Assembly: GCA_002084505.1 (NCBI GenBank)
Contig: NBLK01000008.1
Span: 1-33,100, forward strand
Length of the DNA: 33,100 nucleotides
Direction of reading: 5' to 3'
From: Rickettsiaceae bacterium 4572_127
Lineage (GTDB): Bacteria > Pseudomonadota > Alphaproteobacteria > Rs-D84 > NBLK01
A program made the translations under genes and the position numbers. Shown here piece after piece: positions 6,669 through 14,476 of the stretch. Below the pieces are notes generated by a model. The model searched no databases and was not told where the DNA came from. It saw only the letters and a program-made list of their open reading frames with translations. The number at the start of each line of letters is the position of its first letter. The stretch's first letter is position 1.

Positions 6669-8252
6669 TCAAGTATTTTCCGTGCTTTCAATAACTGAGC
6701 CTTTAAAAAGATTTAGAGTGTCGTTGACTAAGTCATCTTTTTTTGCTTCTTTTATATTTTCTTCTATAATTGTTGTGTTTTTAGAATCATTAAGCAATTC
6801 TATTATCCAATTTTTCTCTGTTTTTTCTTTCAAAAATTTACTCAATTTAACCTGAAAATCTTTTGCTTCTTTTTCTAAAAATAATAAAATTTTCCCGTCT
6901 TCAAAACTTTCAACCTTAGCCTCTGTTTCTAGAATTGTTCTCAATAAAACTTCTTTATTTTTAGATAATTCTTGGCATAAAACTTCGACAGAATTTATTT
7001 TTATCTTAGTTTTATTTTCTTCTCTTTTATCATCAACTATTTTTTTTGTTTTTTCTGGAACGGGGTTTTTTTCCTGCTCTATTTGATGTTTTTCAGTTTT
7101 TATTTCTGATATTTTCTTAGGCTGTGGTAAAACATCCTGAGACAAATAGGCTATCCTCAAACAAGTCATATCTAAAATTGAATGTGAAGAATTAGAATTC
7201 TTTAAATCCTCAATTCCCTTCAAAACCAATTGCCAAATTCTTAGCAACAAAGGATACGAAAATTCACTAGCACGAGATTTTAATTCTTGCTGTAAAGTTT
7301 TATTTGTAGTCAAAAACTCTATGTTTTTTTCTGAAGTTTTCACTTGTGTTAAAGAGTAAATAAAATTCAAAAGACCGCTTAAAAGTGAATTCGCTGAATT
7401 TCCACTTTCTATAAAATTTTTTGTTAACCTTAGTATTTTTTCTGCATTATTTTGAACTATGAAATCAAATAGATTTATAATAATTTGCGAATCTGTTTTT
7501 CCTAACATTTGAGCTACAAGCTCATTAGAAATCTTAGAATTTTCCGACAAAGAAATAGCCTGATCAAGCAGAGACAACCCGTCTCTCGCTGAACCGTCTG
7601 CCGAAATAGAAATTTGTTTTAATGCTTCTTCTTCAATTTCAATTTTCTCTTCATTACAAATAAATTTATAGTGTTTATTGAGATCTTCAACTGAAATTCT
7701 AGCTAATAAAAACTTTTGGCATCGCGATAAAATTGTAGGCAAAACTTTTTTTAATTCTGTTGTAGCTAAAATAAAAACTACATGTTCCGGAGGCTCTTCG
7801 AGGGTTTTCAACATCGCATTAAAAGCACTTTTAGAAAGCATGTGAACTTCGTCGATTATAAAAATTTTATAGCGAGCGGACATCGGGCGATAAGCTGATT
7901 CTTCTAGAATATCTCGCATGTTATCAACGCCAGTATGAGATGCTGCATCTAGTTCAATCACATCCATGTGACGACTTTCTGCAATTGCTAAACAGTTTTC
8001 ACAAGTGCCACAAGGAGTTGCGGTTGGCTTAGTATTTTCACCATCTTCGCCGATGCAATTCAAAGCCTTTGCAAAAATCCTAGCCGATGAAGTTTTTCCC
8101 GTTCCACGAATTCCATGAAAGATGTATCCGTGTGCTAACTTTTCTTTTTTTATAGCATTTGTTAAAGTTCGCACAAGAACATCCTGCCCGACTAAATCGG
8201 AAAAATTTTGCTTCGCAACTCTTGGTGATTGCTTTTTGCACTCATAATGCAC
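6669..8252 (-). CDS. dnaX: DNA polymerase III subunit tau/gamma with repeat-derived N-terminus
   Basis: Clamp-loader ATPase of the replicative polymerase. Visible parts: Walker A GIRGTGKT at 47-54, a zinc module with Cys66, 81, 84 and 87, DEVH at 134-137, and the TTILSRCQ sensor. A lysine/glutamate-rich linker starts near residue 375, followed by a tau-type tail. The usual opening VLARKxRPQxF is missing; residues 1-12 (VHYECKKQSPRV) are encoded by the end of repeat R5, and the first in-frame start is a GTG at 8252 inside the repeat with no SD. Codons 402-404 contain an eight-A run where either frameshift stops translation within three codons, suggesting a gamma form of about 406 residues. Confidence 0.92.
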   Translation of the reverse strand: MHYECKKQSPRVAKQNFSDLVGQDVLVRTLTNAIKKEKLAHGYIFHGIRGTGKTSSARIFAKALNCIGEDGENTKPTATPCGTCENCLAIAESRHMDVIELDAASHTGVDNMRDILEESAYRPMSARYKIFIIDEVHMLSKSAFNAMLKTLEEPPEHVVFILATTELKKVLPTILSRCQKFLLARISVEDLNKHYKFICNEEKIEIEEEALKQISISADGSARDGLSLLDQAISLSENSKISNELVAQMLGKTDSQIIINLFDFIVQNNAEKILRLTKNFIESGNSANSLLSGLLNFIYSLTQVKTSEKNIEFLTTNKTLQQELKSRASEFSYPLLLRIWQLVLKGIEDLKNSNSSHSILDMTCLRIAYLSQDVLPQPKKISEIKTEKHQIEQEKNPVPEKTKKIVDDKREENKTKIKINSVEVLCQELSKNKEVLLRTILETEAKVESFEDGKILLFLEKEAKDFQVKLSKFLKEKTEKNWIIELLNDSKNTTIIEENIKEAKKDDLVNDTLNLFKGSVIESTENT

Positions 8253-8373
8253 AATTTTTCAAAAAGCAGAGCCAAAAACGGCTGATGCTTTTCTTAAATT
8301 ATGCCTTCTAAGCACAAAAACCGTTCGCTTCGCTCACTCCAACCGCTCCCGTCGGCGAGCTTCTCTTTTTTTC
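8220..8373 (-). repeat. Dispersed repeat R5, full copy between parE and dnaX
   Basis: On the minus strand it runs from AAAAAAAGAGAAGCTCGCCG to GCAAAAAGCAATCACCAAGA and matches 16941-17092 over its whole length with only scattered differences. GTTATGAAAG on one side and GTTGCGAAGC on the other resemble the direct repeats that flank the other copies. One end lies in the first codons of dnaX, and the other abuts the truncated parE. It contains a hairpin AGCC-GTTTTT-GGCT followed by T's. Confidence 0.85.
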
Positions 8374-8375
8374 TT

Positions 8376-8540
8376 TCATAACTTTAAGTTCTGAAATAGC
8401 TCTAATGATTGAATCTTTTTTTCCAAATCTAGAAACCATTGATTTGCTCTCTCAAAAGATGCTTCTTGTTTTATGTAGGCATGTATTTCATCAACTTCGG
8501 AATATGCTGTTTTTGTAAAGACTACTTTATACAATTCCAT
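8376..8540 (-). pseudogene. ParE/RelE-family toxin, truncated at a dispersed repeat
   Basis: A 54-codon frame from ATG 8540 (MELYKVVFTKTAYSEVDEIH...LDLEKKIQSLELFQNLKL). The start fits the ParE/RelE pattern of tyrosine/lysine-led beta strand, paired helices and a W-rich region. Family members are about 90-100 residues; this one ends after the second helix, before the C-terminal strands that hold the active residues. Its stop TGA lies in the palindrome TTTCAGAACTTAAAGTTATGAAA at the R5 boundary. It overlaps the antitoxin stop by 14 bp. Loss of toxin activity is inferred from the missing half. Confidence 0.65.
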
Positions 8541-8808
8541 GTTTTTTTCTTATACTTTGAAAAACTTCTTTTGCTGATAAATAATCTTTATTTTCTATAT
8601 CTTTAAGCCCGTTTTTAATGCCTTCTATTGCATCTATATTAAAGTTTTCAATTAGAGCATTGTATGAATCCTGTGAAATTAAAACAACTGATTTTTTGTT
8701 TTTTCTTTTTATTAAAACAGGTGAGTATTCACTAATTACCTTGTTGATAGCTTTTGGAATCGTTTTATAAAAATCTTTTTCTAGCTCTGAATAATTTTCT
8801 ATTTGCAT
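8527..8808 (-). CDS. Phd/YefM-type antitoxin
   Basis: 93 residues with the Phd/YefM layout: an N-terminal DNA-binding part with VLIKRKNKKSVVLISQDSYNAL (the family's strand plus SxxxYxxL helix) and a C-terminal charged helix that would embrace the toxin. It begins 10 bp after the pilus secretin stop, with AAGGA next to that stop as ribosome site, so it is probably read with the pilus genes. The toxin downstream is truncated, leaving an orphan antitoxin. Such proteins usually repress their own promoter. Confidence 0.75.
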   Translation of the reverse strand: MQIENYSELEKDFYKTIPKAINKVISEYSPVLIKRKNKKSVVLISQDSYNALIENFNIDAIEGIKNGLKDIENKDYLSAKEVFQSIRKKHGIV

Positions 8809-8818
8809 TTTTTTTTCC

Positions 8819-10372
8819 TTAATACGCAGGGGTTCCCCATTGGTTTGATAATCTTTCTTCTGGATCTAATGGAGATTGAAGGACTTGCGGAGTGAGCATA
8901 ACAACCAAAACATCTCTTGCAGATTTTGTGTCTTTTCCACCACCTAGTCCCATAAAATTAGGGTCTCCAATACCGTACCTTGTATCGCTATTTTTTGTTT
9001 TTTCAAATCCTGTCATAATTAAAGTCTGCCCAGATTTTAAAACCAATTCTTGTCTAAAACTTCTTTCGTCAATTCGTGGCATTCTAACTTTAATAGCATC
9101 GTCTCCACCACCAAAACTCTGCTCGTCCCAACTTAGTAGCTCCCTTAAAGACATATTAAACATAACTAGAATTCTTCCGTTTTCTAGAATATTAGGAAGT
9201 AACTGCATGCTAAATCCAACCGTCTCTTCAACAGGCTTAAAGTCAGTTGTATTGAGATTTTCTCCCTGTGCCGAAGTTGAAAAACTATCAACATATTTAA
9301 ATTTTTGAGTGCTATTAACGGGGGCGATTCTATTGTTTCTAGTTGTAACAGTGGCAGTGCTAACAACTGAAACTTTTCCTTGTTTTGCCAATGCATTAAA
9401 TGCTGAACTGCTTCCTTTGGCTTCTGCTAAACTTCCAGTTGCACTACTATCAACAGCTACACTTAAAGTTTGAACCCCTTCATTTGTAGCAAAAGGATTT
9501 ATAGTTTCAGATATTAGCTGTAACCCTGACGCATCTTGAAAAAAAGCATTCCAATTTATACCAACAGAATTTTCGTCTTCTAGCGAAACTTGTAAAACTT
9601 TTACCGTTATAGCTACTAATTTTGAAAGTCTTCGATTTTGTTCTCTAACATAAGCTCCAACTCGATTCAAAGTAGAAGGACCGGCAGTCACGGTAATTGT
9701 CCCTGTCGAACGAGAAACACTAACTTCTCCATTCTGCACAATTCCTTTTAATGCATTTTCAATTTCTTCCCATTCTTTTAAGTTCACGCTTGTTTGAATC
9801 GAAAGATTCTCCCCCTCTTCATTTCCAATAACAGAATTATAAACCGTATCTGTTGGTAGAGAATACACCGTAAATGTTTTTGTTTCTTTTTGATAGAAAG
9901 TTATTTTTTTCTTTTCGTGAAACCAGTAGAGACCTAAGTCTGTTGAAATAGTATTTAGTAATTCGCTCAAAGGACCTGTATGCGATAGTTTAATTTTTTC
10001 TATATTATTTTGATCTATTAAATCATCTATAACAACTTTAATCCCAGTTAAAGAATAAATCTCACCTGCTATTGAAATAAGCGAATTCGGTTCATCAGCA
10101 ACAAAAGTTATTCCCTGCGGAGTCTCCAATTTTAGTGGCAAAGGCTCTTTATGTTCATTCTTTACAGAATCGCTTCCTAGCCAAATTCCTGAACTAACGG
10201 AGACAGTGTCGTTCGTTGTTTTTTTTAATGGATTTTTAGCTTTTTCATTTGCTCGCACCGCCTCTCTATAATCTTGGCGAACTTGATTATTAACAGATTG
10301 AGAGACCTGCTCATTACAACCAACTGTAATAATTGCTAATACTAAAAAAGTTAAAAAACTTTTAATCTGCAT
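8819..10372 (-). CDS. pilN: Type IVB pilus outer-membrane secretin lipoprotein (PilN/BfpB-like)
   Basis: 517 residues. The N-terminus has a lipoprotein signal (FLTFLVLAIITVGC, Cys19), typical of the PilN/BfpB secretins that form the outer-membrane channel for type IVB pili. A periplasmic N-domain (LISIAGEIYSLTGIKVVIDDLI) precedes the C-terminal secretin domain with VSTATVTTRNN, GFSMQLLPNI, MSLRELLSW, RQELVLKSGQTLIMTGFE and a closing VLVVMLTPQV. The second ATG (10372) is chosen because GGAAG lies six bases before it. It overlaps the upstream TcpQ-like gene by 11 bp. The inner-membrane PilR partner is encoded divergently at 11883. Confidence 0.88.
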   Translation of the reverse strand: MQIKSFLTFLVLAIITVGCNEQVSQSVNNQVRQDYREAVRANEKAKNPLKKTTNDTVSVSSGIWLGSDSVKNEHKEPLPLKLETPQGITFVADEPNSLISIAGEIYSLTGIKVVIDDLIDQNNIEKIKLSHTGPLSELLNTISTDLGLYWFHEKKKITFYQKETKTFTVYSLPTDTVYNSVIGNEEGENLSIQTSVNLKEWEEIENALKGIVQNGEVSVSRSTGTITVTAGPSTLNRVGAYVREQNRRLSKLVAITVKVLQVSLEDENSVGINWNAFFQDASGLQLISETINPFATNEGVQTLSVAVDSSATGSLAEAKGSSSAFNALAKQGKVSVVSTATVTTRNNRIAPVNSTQKFKYVDSFSTSAQGENLNTTDFKPVEETVGFSMQLLPNILENGRILVMFNMSLRELLSWDEQSFGGGDDAIKVRMPRIDERSFRQELVLKSGQTLIMTGFEKTKNSDTRYGIGDPNFMGLGGGKDTKSARDVLVVMLTPQVLQSPLDPEERLSNQWGTPAY

Positions 10373-11051
10373 TTTCATCTTCCAATGTTTTTAACACAAG
10401 AACTCTATTTCCATAATAAAATTTAGCATAGGGTGGTGGAGTTGCTCGACCAAAAGTCCTAATTAAAGCTGAAGAAACATCTGTGAATCTTCCATTGAAT
10501 TTTGCCCCCGCTTTTAGCGGATAAGATCGGTATGTGTTCCAAACTATTTCCCAACCTTCGTTCATAGCCCACTTTTTCAAAACTGATTTTAGTGTGTCAC
10601 CTTCTTTTGCAATCCATTCCCTGGAAACATCTGGAATGTGTTCTTCGCTAGATGCTTCAAGTGTTAAGGTTCCTGCTTTGGAATTTCGAGAAAATAAACT
10701 TCCTACTCCATAAGCATAAGAATTAGGGGCTGTAGGTGGAATAGATGCGGAAATTGTCTGCCCTCCGTCGTCCTCCATTAAATCTTTGTGCGACAGGTCC
10801 ATTTTAGAATTTTCAGGTGCCTCTTTTCCTTCTAACGCAACTGGAATGCTGCCGGGAGGGGAATATGATGCTCCACCACTCCAACCTCTTTCTGCCATGG
10901 GTTGCCTAGGTTCTCTTCCTTTTTCTACAGGCATTTGATATGATGCAACAGAATTAGAGCTAGGCCAAGCAGGTTCATGGCGAGGCTCGTTTACACCATC
11001 CGCTAGCAGTTGAAAGCTAAATAAAAATAAAGAAATAAAAAATAATTTCAT
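10362..11051 (-). CDS. TcpQ/PilL-like pilus biogenesis protein
   Basis: 229 residues from the ATG at 11051, which follows GAGGAGAGAAAC; the longer frame upstream is not used. A signal peptide (MKLFFISLFLFSFQLLADG) is followed by a proline/serine-rich low-complexity stretch. The C-terminal domain (EWIAKEGDTLKSVLKKWAMNEGWEIVWNT...FNGRFTDVSSALIRTF...FYYGNRVLVL) is the TcpQ/PilL fold that binds and stabilises type IVB pilus secretins. It sits directly before the secretin and overlaps it, supporting that partnership. The low-complexity middle has no recognised domain. Confidence 0.78.
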   Translation of the reverse strand: MKLFFISLFLFSFQLLADGVNEPRHEPAWPSSNSVASYQMPVEKGREPRQPMAERGWSGGASYSPPGSIPVALEGKEAPENSKMDLSHKDLMEDDGGQTISASIPPTAPNSYAYGVGSLFSRNSKAGTLTLEASSEEHIPDVSREWIAKEGDTLKSVLKKWAMNEGWEIVWNTYRSYPLKAGAKFNGRFTDVSSALIRTFGRATPPPYAKFYYGNRVLVLKTLEDENAD

Positions 11052-11173
11052 GTTTCTCTCCTCTTTAATTTTATAGTAAAGCAAAAACAAGTGAAAGCAA
11101 GAACTTTTTTGACAGTTATTTGAAGAGAATTTTAGAGAACATAGAGCTGAGTTTATTTTGCAATTGAATAGAG

Positions 11174-11490
11174 CTATTGCATAACTCTTGGTGATTGCTT
11201 TCTTGCTGTGTCTGCCAATAAAATCATACATCAAAATGTATAATTTTAAGGTTCAATTCCGTTTTATGTGTGTTTTCTTAAATACCCCTCACCTTGTTCC
11301 TCTCCCGCAAGGGGAGAGGAGACGAAATTTTCAACATTTTTTTATCAACAAATTATGCTCGGGTGAGGGGTATAAAACACATGCAAAATGGAATTGAGCC
11401 AATTTTAAATACGATACCAACAAAAACCGTTCGTAAGAACTCACTCTAATCACTCCGCTTTGCGAAATCTCTTTTTTTCTATTGCATAAC
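11174..11490 (-). mobile_element. R5 element flanked by 12-bp direct repeats and split by a palindromic insert
   Basis: CTATTGCATAAC occurs at 11174-11185 and again at 11479-11490, as a perfect direct repeat around the element. The element starts TCTTGGTGATTGC and ends with an ACAAAAACCGTTCG...CTCACT...AAATCTCTTTTTTT stretch, both ends matching R5 at 8220-8373. The middle is replaced by the palindrome at 11238-11411. The direct repeats look like a target-site duplication. The right copy is also the left arm of a hairpin, so the target was probably a terminator-like palindrome. Confidence 0.7.
11238..11411. repeat. Long palindromic element carrying repeat R3
   Basis: The left arm contains TTCAATTCCGTTTTATGTG and TACCCCTCACC. 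The right arm contains their inverse, GGTGAGGGGTA and CACATGCAAAATGGAATTGA. The arms run about 50 bp with few mismatches around a 66-bp centre that holds CCTCTCCCGCAAGGGGAGAGG-type sequence. The same R3 core (CTCCCCTTGCGGGAG ... GCTCGGGTGAGGGGTATA) is at 29675-29721. It is inserted within R5. Confidence 0.75.
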
Positions 11491-11594
11491 ATTAGGTTAT
11501 GCAACAGGTCTAATGATGAGTTTTTTCCTTAGGCTATAAACCTAGTTTTATAGCCGTTGTTTAGTTTTCGGGACTTAGCGGTGACTTTCCTCAC

Positions 11595-11800
11595 TATAGT
11601 AAAACTAATTTATGTTGTCTTGTCTTTTTCTTTTTTTTCTGGTTAATGTTTTTTAAAATTTATCCGCATACTCGCTATCTTTTTCGGCTCTTTTCAACAG
11701 CTTAAGTGCAAATGAGTCATCCCAATTCCACTAAAATCGATTGAAAATTTCTCGAGAAATTTAGGCGATTATGCGGACAGTTTTAATTGGTTTGACCATA
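11595..11800. mobile_element. MITE-like repeat R4, copy 1
   Basis: 206 bp bounded by imperfect terminal inverted repeats TATAGTAAAACTAATTTA and (inverse) TATGGTCAAACCAATTAA. An inner inverted repeat TTATCCGCATACTCGC...GCGATTATGCGGACA and the core CTTTTCAACAGCTTAAGTG ... CAATTCCACTAAAATCGATT are shared with the copies at 24113 and 29722. No coding potential is seen. Confidence 0.85.
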
Positions 11801-11810
11801 AATTCACCGT

Positions 11811-11831
11811 GACAAAAAGCAATCACCAAGA
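11811..11831 (+). repeat. R5 end fragment upstream of the GspF-like gene
   Basis: GACAAAAAGCAATCACCAAG matches the gene-proximal end of R5 and points to the start of the GspF-like gene 50 bp away. The rest of R5 is absent here. Confidence 0.6.
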
Positions 11832-11847
11832 TTAAAAAACAATTTTA

Positions 11848-11876
11848 TTGTCTAAAAAGTTTTTTTATGTTATGTT
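11848..11876 (+). promoter_or_regulatory. Promoter of the GspF-like gene, predicting a leaderless message
   Basis: TTGTCT (11848-11853), a 17-base spacer and TATGTT (11871-11876). The expected start of transcription, seven bases on, is the A of the ATG at 11883. No ribosome-binding site precedes that ATG, which fits a leaderless transcript. Confidence 0.5.
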
Positions 11877-11882
11877 TATTGA

Positions 11883-12971
11883 ATGAGAAATTATTCTAGA
11901 AAATTTGGATTAGTCGAAAAATGGTTTGCGAGAAGAATCGTAAAACATTCCGCAAAGAAAAGACTAAAATTATATAGAAAGTTATCGGCCCTTTTGAGAA
12001 ATAATTTTACTCTAATGGACGCCTTAGATCGCCTTTGGATGATTGCTTCAAAAGACGGAAGAAGTACTGGTGAACCATTTGCAATTGCTATTTCTATTTG
12101 GCAAGGAAGACTAGAAAATGGAGAAAGCTTTTCTCATGCGTTGCGAGGCTGGGTGCCTTTTCGAGAAAGATTGATGTTATCCGTTGGAGATGTTTCTAGG
12201 CTAGAAACGGCATTAGTTCATGTCATAAAAGTTGCAGAAGGTTCGGACAGGATTATCGCACCTTTAATTTCCGCTTTTGCATATCCGTTATTTTTATTGG
12301 TTCTAACATTTTTAATTTTAATTATGGTTGCTGTTTATTTAGTTCCGCCTTTAATTGATGCTGCAGGAAAAGATATCATTTGGTCAGGGGTTGCCAGCTC
12401 ATTAGTTTCCATTTCAGATGGAATCGCCACATATTGGTGGGCATTTCCATTAAGTTTTATTGTTTTTGTATTTCTTATCACTGTCTCCTTGCCCTATTTA
12501 ACTGGAAAATTACGAGTTGTATTAGATAAATTTCCACCTTGGTCTTTATACAGATTATTTACAGGAGTGAGTTGGATTTTATCTTTATCTGCCTTGACTA
12601 AGTCGGGGACTCCAATAACAAAAGGAATGGCATCGCTTAGAGATGATTCTACTCCATATTTAAGAGAGAGAATTGACTATGCTTTGGACTATATGAGCGA
12701 AGGAGAAAACTTAGGAACGGCCCTAAAGCATACTGGTTTTAATTTTCCAGATAAAGAAATTATTGGTGATTTAGAAATCTATGCAGAGCTAGATAATTTT
12801 GAAGAAACTTTGGAGCAAATTGGTAATGAATATCTAGAAGATGCTATCGTTCGAATTCAAACTACTGCTGGAATTTTAAATTCTTTTGCAATTCTTTTGA
12901 TTGCAGTTGTTATAGCTTGGGTTGTTTTTGGAACCTTTGAAATGCAAGAACAGCTAACTGCTCAAATGTAG
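11883..12971 (+). CDS. pilR: Type IV pilus/type II secretion inner-membrane platform protein (GspF/PilR-like)
   Basis: 362 residues with two GspF-type cytoplasmic domains and three to four hydrophobic spans (about 135-160, 180-205 and 330-355). The order is N-terminal helical domain (LYRKLSALLRNNFTLMDALDRL), membrane hairpin, second domain (SLSALTKSGTPITKGMASLRDD) and a final membrane span. This is the platform protein that couples the pilus ATPase to pilin assembly. It is divergent from the secretin/TcpQ pair. The ATPase, pilin and PilO/PilP-type genes are not in the window. The TPYLRERIDYAL-like segment fits the PilR/TcpE branch better than GspF itself. Confidence 0.85.
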   Translation: MRNYSRKFGLVEKWFARRIVKHSAKKRLKLYRKLSALLRNNFTLMDALDRLWMIASKDGRSTGEPFAIAISIWQGRLENGESFSHALRGWVPFRERLMLSVGDVSRLETALVHVIKVAEGSDRIIAPLISAFAYPLFLLVLTFLILIMVAVYLVPPLIDAAGKDIIWSGVASSLVSISDGIATYWWAFPLSFIVFVFLITVSLPYLTGKLRVVLDKFPPWSLYRLFTGVSWILSLSALTKSGTPITKGMASLRDDSTPYLRERIDYALDYMSEGENLGTALKHTGFNFPDKEIIGDLEIYAELDNFEETLEQIGNEYLEDAIVRIQTTAGILNSFAILLIAVVIAWVVFGTFEMQEQLTAQM

Positions 12972-12978
12972 AATCATA

Positions 12979-13007
12979 TTGATTTTGCTAAAAATTATTA
13001 TTATATT
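12979..13007 (+). promoter_or_regulatory. Promoter of the lemA-cdsA-rseP gene chain
   Basis: TTGATT at 12979-12984, a 17-base spacer and TATATT at 13002-13007, 34 bp before the lemA ATG. It is the only clear promoter before a chain of six genes with 1-14 bp overlaps or gaps of a few bases. Confidence 0.55.
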
Positions 13008-13040
13008 ACTATTATTAACCTAAAAAAATAAGGAGAAAAA

Positions 13041-13592
13041 ATGACACATTATATACTGGCAGGGGCAGGGATTATAGTTTTTTGGGCTATAAGTTCTTAC
13101 AATAGTTTAATAACTTTAAAGAATCGCTTTCAAGAAGCATGGTCTGACATTGAAACTCAAATGAAGCGACGATACAACTTAATTCCTAATTTAATGGAGA
13201 CAATTAAAGGTTATGCAAAGCATGAAAAAGAAACTTTTTCCGCTGTAACAAAGGCTAGAACTTCCGCTATGGCAAGCAATGGGAGTCCAGCAGAACAGGC
13301 TAAAACAGAAAATATGTTGCAATCTACTTTGAAATCAATTTTTGCTTTATCTGAGGCCTATCCTGAATTAAAAGCGAATCAAAACTTTTTAGAACTACAA
13401 GCTGAGCTTACAGATGCAGAGGATAAAATACAGGCTTCTCGTAGATTTTACAATAATACAATTCAGGCTTTTAATGTTAAGGTTGAGCAATTTCCGAGTA
13501 ATTTAATTGCTAAAATGTTTGGATTCGTTAGACAAGATTTTTTTAAATTATTAGAAGCTGAAGCTAAAAAACCTGTTAAAGTTAAATTTTAA
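13041..13592 (+). CDS. lemA: LemA family protein
   Basis: 183 residues: one N-terminal membrane span (ILAGAGIIVFWAISSYNSLI), then the LemA helical-bundle domain with the family text SLITLKNRFQEAWSDIETQMKRRYNLIPNLMETIKGYAKHEKETFSAVTKAR and the late FNVKVEQFPSNLIAKMFGF. The cellular role is poorly known; the bulk should be periplasmic or extracytoplasmic. A strong SD (AAGGAG) precedes the ATG by seven bases. The stop overlaps the cdsA start (TAATG). Confidence 0.93.
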   Translation: MTHYILAGAGIIVFWAISSYNSLITLKNRFQEAWSDIETQMKRRYNLIPNLMETIKGYAKHEKETFSAVTKARTSAMASNGSPAEQAKTENMLQSTLKSIFALSEAYPELKANQNFLELQAELTDAEDKIQASRRFYNNTIQAFNVKVEQFPSNLIAKMFGFVRQDFFKLLEAEAKKPVKVKF

Positions 13593-14476
13593 TGAAATTA
13601 TTAAAAAACCTTTCAAATTTGCAAAAACGAATCATCGGGGCAGGCATGCTTCTAGTTTTTGGAATTGTTTTTTTTGTAGATTTATTTTTAGGCGGAGATA
13701 ACTATTTAGCCACAGGCGTCTATTACATTTTTTCTGCAGGAATTATCTGGGAGTTTTTTAATTTAATTGAAGACAAAAAAGCAAAATTATTATCAAGATA
13801 TTTTGCATTACTTTTAGTTTTTTCAGTATTAATATACATAAATCAAAATGGTTTTAATTGGTATGATTTTATTTTTCCGCTGTTTTGTGGGATCTCTTCT
13901 ATTTTAATTTACGGAAAAAAAACAGAACGAAAAAAAGATTTTTTTTGCCTTCTCTCTTTAATAATTTATTTAAGTGCATTGATTTTTATAAATAAAGCAA
14001 TGAATCTTTTGCTACCAAAAACCCCCGATCCATTAGGAGCAATTCTGTTGTTAGTAATTTTTTTTATAACGATCACAACAGACATTGGAGCTTATTTTGT
14101 AGGGAAAAAATTCGGCAAAAAAAAATTAGCTCCAAAAATCAGTCCTAATAAAACTTGGGCTGGATTTCTTGGTGGAATACTATTTCCAACAACGATTGTT
14201 ATTATTTATTTATTAAAAACAGTTCCAATTCGTGTCTTTGCTAATAATTTTTATGTAGCTGTAAAGGTTATATCATTTTATATTTTAACAACAATTATTC
14301 TAAGTATTATCGCTCAACTTGGAGACCTTTTTGAATCATACTTAAAGCGACTAAATGGAGCAAAAGATAGCGGGAAAATAATTATCGGACACGGTGGCTT
14401 ACTAGATCGATTCGATAGCTTTTTATTCTTGATTTTCTGGATAGGGATTGTTATTTATATATTTGGAGTAAATTAA
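13592..14476 (+). CDS. cdsA: Phosphatidate cytidylyltransferase (CDP-diglyceride synthase)
   Basis: 294 residues with about eight membrane spans. It makes CDP-diacylglycerol from phosphatidate and CTP, the branch point of phospholipid synthesis. The signature near the C-terminus is complete: KISPNKTWAGFLGG, then AQLGDLFESYLKRLNGAKDSGKIIIGHGGLLDRFDS with its conserved Asp and Lys residues. The start is coupled to the lemA stop (TAATG). Its own stop is coupled the same way to the HEPN gene. In many proteobacteria cdsA is followed by dxr and rseP; here rseP is present but dxr is replaced by three other genes. Confidence 0.95.
   Translation: MKLLKNLSNLQKRIIGAGMLLVFGIVFFVDLFLGGDNYLATGVYYIFSAGIIWEFFNLIEDKKAKLLSRYFALLLVFSVLIYINQNGFNWYDFIFPLFCGISSILIYGKKTERKKDFFCLLSLIIYLSALIFINKAMNLLLPKTPDPLGAILLLVIFFITITTDIGAYFVGKKFGKKKLAPKISPNKTWAGFLGGILFPTTIVIIYLLKTVPIRVFANNFYVAVKVISFYILTTIILSIIAQLGDLFESYLKRLNGAKDSGKIIIGHGGLLDRFDSFLFLIFWIGIVIYIFGVN

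Larger units (their letters stand above)
11052..11882. other. Repeat-filled intergenic region between divergent pilus genes
   Basis: About 830 bp with no convincing gene. From left to right: an R5 element with 12-bp flanking direct repeats (11174-11490), which itself holds a long palindrome (11238-11411); two strong hairpins, at 11482-11504 (TTGCATAAC/GTTATGCAA) and 11532-11555 (GGCTATAAA/TTTATAGCC); MITE R4 copy 1 (11595-11800); an R5 end fragment (11811-11831); and a promoter for the GspF-like gene. A 69-codon frame at 11188 is only repeat sequence. Confidence 0.8.

Noticed and set aside
6730..6745. Second A-run in dnaX as gamma site
   Set aside because: It lies about 20 codons from the end of dnaX, too late to give a gamma form.
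11188..11397. 69-codon frame between the pilus genes
   Set aside because: It reads through R5 and the R3 palindrome only.
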